Below the pieces are notes generated by a model. That model searched no databases. It saw only the letters and a list, made by a program, of their open reading frames with translations, and was not told where the DNA came from. Positions 22,582-25,535 of a stretch of 25,535 nucleotides of DNA are shown in pieces. The DNA comes from Micavibrio sp. UBA6139 (GTDB lineage Bacteria > Pseudomonadota > Alphaproteobacteria > Micavibrionales > Micavibrionaceae): assembly GCA_002423285.1 (NCBI GenBank), contig DIVF01000013.1:1-25535 (forward strand), written 5' to 3'. The translations under genes and the position numbers were made by a program. Positions within the stretch are counted from its first letter, which is position 1, and each line of letters begins with the position of its first letter.

Positions 22582-24294
22582 TTATTTCCCAACAGATATC
22601 CATACATCCCCGTCACAATACTGAAGGGCATTGGCCGCAGTATTATATAGGAGATCACCGGCAACCCCGGCAGGTGACAGGCAGCCTGATCCACCCATAC
22701 CGGGTGCCGGTGTAAGGACCACACGACCATTCCCACCCGTGGCGTTCTGCGCGCCTGAACCCGGCCCGCCATTGGCCGCCGCACCAGCGGAAACATTCCC
22801 TGCAGAGCCCGTCATGACCAAGCCGCCGCTGACGCTGAATCCGCCGCCGCCGCCGCCATAGTTTCCGCTACAAGCGCCGCCATTCGTGGATGTTCCGCAC
22901 GAACCACCCTCGTCGCCGGCACCACCCGCACCACCATAGGTCGAACTACCGCCGGTATTTTCGACACCACCACCACCACCACCACCACCATAGGTCATGC
23001 CAGTGCCGTTTTGCCGTCTGTTTCCGCCCTTACCACCGGCGTAAGTACCCGTGGCACCACCAGCACCGCCTGTATCTAATGAGGGCTGAACACCACCACC
23101 ACCAACGAAGACATTCAGCTGTTCCCCCGGTGTGACAGCAACCGTTGCTGTCGCATATCCGCCGCCGCCGCCACGCGACTGCGTGCTTGGTGCACCATCC
23201 ACACCGCCACCGCCACCACCACCACCGCCAACGACAAGCAAAACACTGCCCGTGTTTTTAACGACGGCGCTTGAACCACCACCACCACCTGCACCACGCT
23301 GGTTTTGTGAGTCAAGAGCCCCACTACCGCCCGCACCATAGGCCTGCACAGTCACAGAATTACAATTGGCAGGAATGTTAAATGTTGATGAACCTGGCGT
23401 TGTCACCACAACCGGCGTTGTATCACACGCCCCCCCTGCCGAGACGCCGCCAACCGGCCCCATGGCAATCCATGAGATACCATTGCAATACTGCATCACA
23501 TTCTCAGCGGAATTAAACATGATGTCCGCAACAGCACCCGTTGGCGACGTGCATGTTCCTGCCGCCGTTGGTTGAACCGCGCAAATCAATCTATTTAATG
23601 TCGTGCACGCGCCAGAGCTCGCGGTCCAGCGGCGGGCATCGGTTTGCCCCGATGCCCCATATTCACCAAAAATGGGAGAACTGATTGTCCAGTTCGAACA
23701 ATGATTATTGAATAATTCTGGCGTTGTCATCCATAACTGACCCGTACCCTCGCCGCGGTTCATCCAAATATTTGCAGAAACACCAAAGCGTGTGGCCCCT
23801 GACCAGTTGTTTGAGTCACCGGGACCACGGGCTGTTGCATCCGTTGTGAATGATGCACCCCCCGTTGCTGGAATATTGGAATGCGCAAAGTTATACTGCG
23901 ACGACGGGGCCAGATTATTACAGGTTAAGCCATCACAAAGGAACGCCTTAACCCGTGCCTCGGATAAGGGTCCGGCGCTGCTCTTTCCCATCCAGTCATT
24001 ATTGTTTAAATCACTGAGGCACGTTGCATCTGCCCCCGACAAACCACCAAAATTCCCGGTATAGGTACCACTCGCCATCACAAAATACCCTTGAGTGACT
24101 TCGGGTATCTGGGGTCCGGCCGCAATCCAGTTTGTGTTGTCACAATACTGTAAAACACTTTGTGCCTGATTATAAAAGATCTCCCCGACTGTACCCGCAG
24201 GGTTTACGCAAGCCGCCTTGGCAGGAGAAACTGCCGCCCCCATCACGAATGAAGCCGCAAAAACGATGACAGCCGCTTTTTTTAAAAAAGACAT
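22582..24294 (-). CDS. Secreted glycine-rich protein with three Cys-module repeats
   Basis: The 570-residue precursor has a Sec signal peptide (cleavage after AKA, 25-27). A module of about 33 residues, C-x2-P-x-G-x-(V/A)-(G/A)-x3-(Y/F)-N-x6-(L/M)-QYC-(D/N)-x3-W-I-x2-G, occurs three times: 29-61, 248-280 and 538-570 at the very end. Between copies 1 and 2 lies a Cys/Trp-rich domain (66-240) with GGLSGADATC and LNRLICAVQ, resembling DUF1554 / C-type-lectin-like folds. After copy 2, STFNIPANCNSVTVQAYGAG (303-322) begins a glycine-rich domain of about 200 residues with Gly runs of up to ten. It follows the S74 gene after only 14 bases and has AAGG before its ATG, so the two form an operon. Probably a surface or adhesin-like protein; binding target unknown. 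Confidence 0.85.
   Translation of the reverse strand: MSFLKKAAVIVFAASFVMGAAVSPAKAACVNPAGTVGEIFYNQAQSVLQYCDNTNWIAAGPQIPEVTQGYFVMASGTYTGNFGGLSGADATCLSDLNNNDWMGKSSAGPLSEARVKAFLCDGLTCNNLAPSSQYNFAHSNIPATGGASFTTDATARGPGDSNNWSGATRFGVSANIWMNRGEGTGQLWMTTPELFNNHCSNWTISSPIFGEYGASGQTDARRWTASSGACTTLNRLICAVQPTAAGTCTSPTGAVADIMFNSAENVMQYCNGISWIAMGPVGGVSAGGACDTTPVVVTTPGSSTFNIPANCNSVTVQAYGAGGSGALDSQNQRGAGGGGGSSAVVKNTGSVLLVVGGGGGGGGGVDGAPSTQSRGGGGGYATATVAVTPGEQLNVFVGGGGVQPSLDTGGAGGATGTYAGGKGGNRRQNGTGMTYGGGGGGGGVENTGGSSTYGGAGGAGDEGGSCGTSTNGGACSGNYGGGGGGFSVSGGLVMTGSAGNVSAGAAANGGPGSGAQNATGGNGRVVLTPAPGMGGSGCLSPAGVAGDLLYNTAANALQYCDGDVWISVGK
22966..22989. repeat. Trinucleotide tract (ACC)8 in the glycine-rich gene
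   Basis: Eight uninterrupted ACC units encode eight consecutive glycines (GGT) on the minus strand. Similar but shorter or interrupted tracts occur around 23100 and 23205-23225. Slippage would change the glycine count without shifting the frame. Confidence 0.9.
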
Positions 24295-24308
24295 ATCACG
24301 ACCTTAAA

Positions 24309-25535
24309 TTAATTCATTTTTTGAAGGCGACGGCGGAGCGCACCACCAAAGAAGAACACGATCATAAAGCCGCCCATGCCCGCAACCATCCACAGGCCAA
24401 TCTCAGCCCGGCCAATGCCATACCCTGTGTGAACCTTCATGCCTTGCATATCTGTTTCCATCGAAGCAAGGCGGGTTTCCAGCGTATCCAGCTGGGCTTT
24501 CAGATTATCATTTTCGGCCTTCAATTCCTGAGTGGCGGAAATCAGCGGCGTGATCAAGCCGATATAGTTCACTGACATGTATTTTTCAGGTGAGGATTGA
24601 TCAACCTTCACCAGTTCCGGGAAGATTTTTTCCAGTTCCTGCGCCATGACACCGAATTCGATCTGGCGGGTTGCTTCATCCTTCATGCGGAAGCTATAGG
24701 TATCAATTGCACCAATTTTTTCCAGCATACTGCCGCGATTGCGCAGCGGATGAATATCTGTTTTCAAACGCATATCCGATGTATCGGTCAGGGTTCCGAC
24801 ATAGCTGATATTGGTAAGAACGTGCAAGCTGCCATTCACCGTATAACTTCCACCGCTCATATCACCATAGAGCGCACCGCCGATATTCAGGTAATTGCTT
24901 GTATTATTCGCCGGAGCAATAACGTTTCGACCAATCAGGATATTGTTCGACCCTGTTCTGGTCGTGCTGCCCGCGCCCGCGCCAATCGCAACGTTGTTAG
25001 CCGCAGTCGTGCGAATATCCAGCAAGGCATCCTTACCAATCGCCGTGTTATCAGTGCCAGTCAGAAGATTCCCGGAAGTGCCTTGCATCGCATTCGTACC
25101 AACAGCCGTATTCGTCGAACCTGTCGAGAGATACATCAGGGCATTTTCGCCCAAAGCCGTATTGCTCGCCGCGGTGCCGCGAATGGCGAACAAAGAATTC
25201 GTTCCGAACGCACTGTTATATGAACCTGTCAGCGGTGTGCCAGAGGTACCCACCATCGCTGATTCACCAACCGCCGTGTTGTAACCACCCCTTACATAGC
25301 GACCCGCTTGGCTGCCCACAGCTGTATTATACTCACCTGATATGTTCGTTGCCAAAGCGAGCATACCCACAGCGGTGTTATGGGCACCAGTGGTGTTTGC
25401 AGCCAAAGAGTTAATCCCGACCCCGGTCGTATTGATTCCGGTCGTAATTGTACCCGATCCTGTACCCAAAAACACAGTTGACGTCGTATTACTGATCGCA
25501 TCTGTCAGATCATCAATGGTACCGCCACCACCACC
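24309..25535 (-). CDS. YadA-head / peptidase S74 protein with C-terminal membrane anchor (5' end outside window)
   Basis: The frame is open from the window edge, so the N-terminus is missing; 408 codons are visible, beginning with a Gly run. Counting from the GTG at 25475 as residue 1, residues 34-182 hold nine NTAVG-like repeats of the YadA head type, spaced about 16-20 residues. A peptidase S74 intramolecular chaperone domain follows at about 232-300: the cleavage/catalytic Ser-Lys segment TSDMRLKTDI (Ser233, Lys238) and IEFGVMAQELEKIFPELV. A heptad coiled coil (about 312-345) precedes a transmembrane helix (about 358-379, EIGLWMVAGMGGFMIVFFFG) and a basic RRRLQK end. In phage tail spikes S74 trimerises and then cleaves itself. 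Here the membrane anchor after it suggests a cell-surface trimer. It is upstream of the glycine-rich gene in the same operon. Confidence 0.9.
   Translation of the reverse strand, partial: GGGGGTIDDLTDAISNTTSTVFLGTGSGTITTGINTTGVGINSLAANTTGAHNTAVGMLALATNISGEYNTAVGSQAGRYVRGGYNTAVGESAMVGTSGTPLTGSYNSAFGTNSLFAIRGTAASNTALGENALMYLSTGSTNTAVGTNAMQGTSGNLLTGTDNTAIGKDALLDIRTTAANNVAIGAGAGSTTRTGSNNILIGRNVIAPANNTSNYLNIGGALYGDMSGGSYTVNGSLHVLTNISYVGTLTDTSDMRLKTDIHPLRNRGSMLEKIGAIDTYSFRMKDEATRQIEFGVMAQELEKIFPELVKVDQSSPEKYMSVNYIGLITPLISATQELKAENDNLKAQLDTLETRLASMETDMQGMKVHTGYGIGRAEIGLWMVAGMGGFMIVFFFGGALRRRLQKMN

Noticed and set aside
22890..23135. His-rich + strand frame that could pass for a metal-binding peptide
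   Set aside because: It is the reverse reading of glycine codons in the glycine-rich gene.
22582..23400. Dense short repeats suggesting a CRISPR array
   Set aside because: The repetition is in-frame glycine codons of variable spacing, with no constant direct repeat and spacer pattern.
24309..25535. Prophage tail-fibre cluster suggested by the S74 domain
   Set aside because: No other phage structural, lysis or integration gene is present, and the C-terminal membrane helix does not suit a tail fibre.

Overview
The window looks like chromosomal DNA from an alphaproteobacterium. The evidence is the gene set, the block uvrA / ssb / gyrA / coaD (a neighbourhood I know from alphaproteobacteria), and an alphaproteobacterial-type LexA box (GAAC-N7-GAAC) just upstream of uvrA. 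A long structured leader before a class IV ornithine decarboxylase fits the same lineage. The secreted repeat and S74 surface genes at the right end are reminiscent of Micavibrio-like (Bdellovibrio-like) alphaproteobacteria, but that placement is only an inference. No rRNA, CRISPR array, integrase or transposase is visible.

Layout. 1-3.3 kb (+): recG, then a 322-aa protein with a C-terminal FtsK-gamma-like winged helix detached from any FtsK motor. 3.3-5.0 kb (-): cysK-cysE cysteine-synthesis operon with a one-base stop/start overlap. 5.0-7.7 kb (+): promoter, about 345 nt of structured leader, ornithine decarboxylase and a ureohydrolase, forming a putrescine module. 7.7-8.5 kb: a small unrecognised gene (-), a compact promoter/operator/hairpin locus (+) and tRNA-Lys(TTT) (-). 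8.6-14.5 kb (-): ssb, a methyltransferase fusion and a DUF2059 exported protein (closely spaced), then gyrA and coaD. 14.6-19.4 kb (+): a CbxX/CfxQ-type AAA+ ATPase with its own AT-rich promoter region and terminator, followed by uvrA. 19.6-20.7 kb (+): an unrecognised membrane protein. 20.7-22.1 kb (-): an exported TPR-like protein. 22.2 kb (-): tRNA-Leu(CAA). 22.5-25.5 kb (-): a surface operon made of a YadA-head / peptidase S74 / C-terminal transmembrane protein, cut by the window edge, and a secreted glycine-rich protein with three copies of a Cys-containing module.

The housekeeping genes cover recombination and repair (recG, ssb, uvrA), topology (gyrA), CoA synthesis (coaD), cysteine synthesis and polyamines. 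The less ordinary material is the orphan FtsK-gamma protein, the polyamine-gene leader, the operator/hairpin locus at 8.2 kb, the AAA+ gene lying between ssb and uvrA, and the S74/glycine-rich surface pair with an in-frame coding remnant after the stop codon. All assignments come from reading the sequence; no database search was made.
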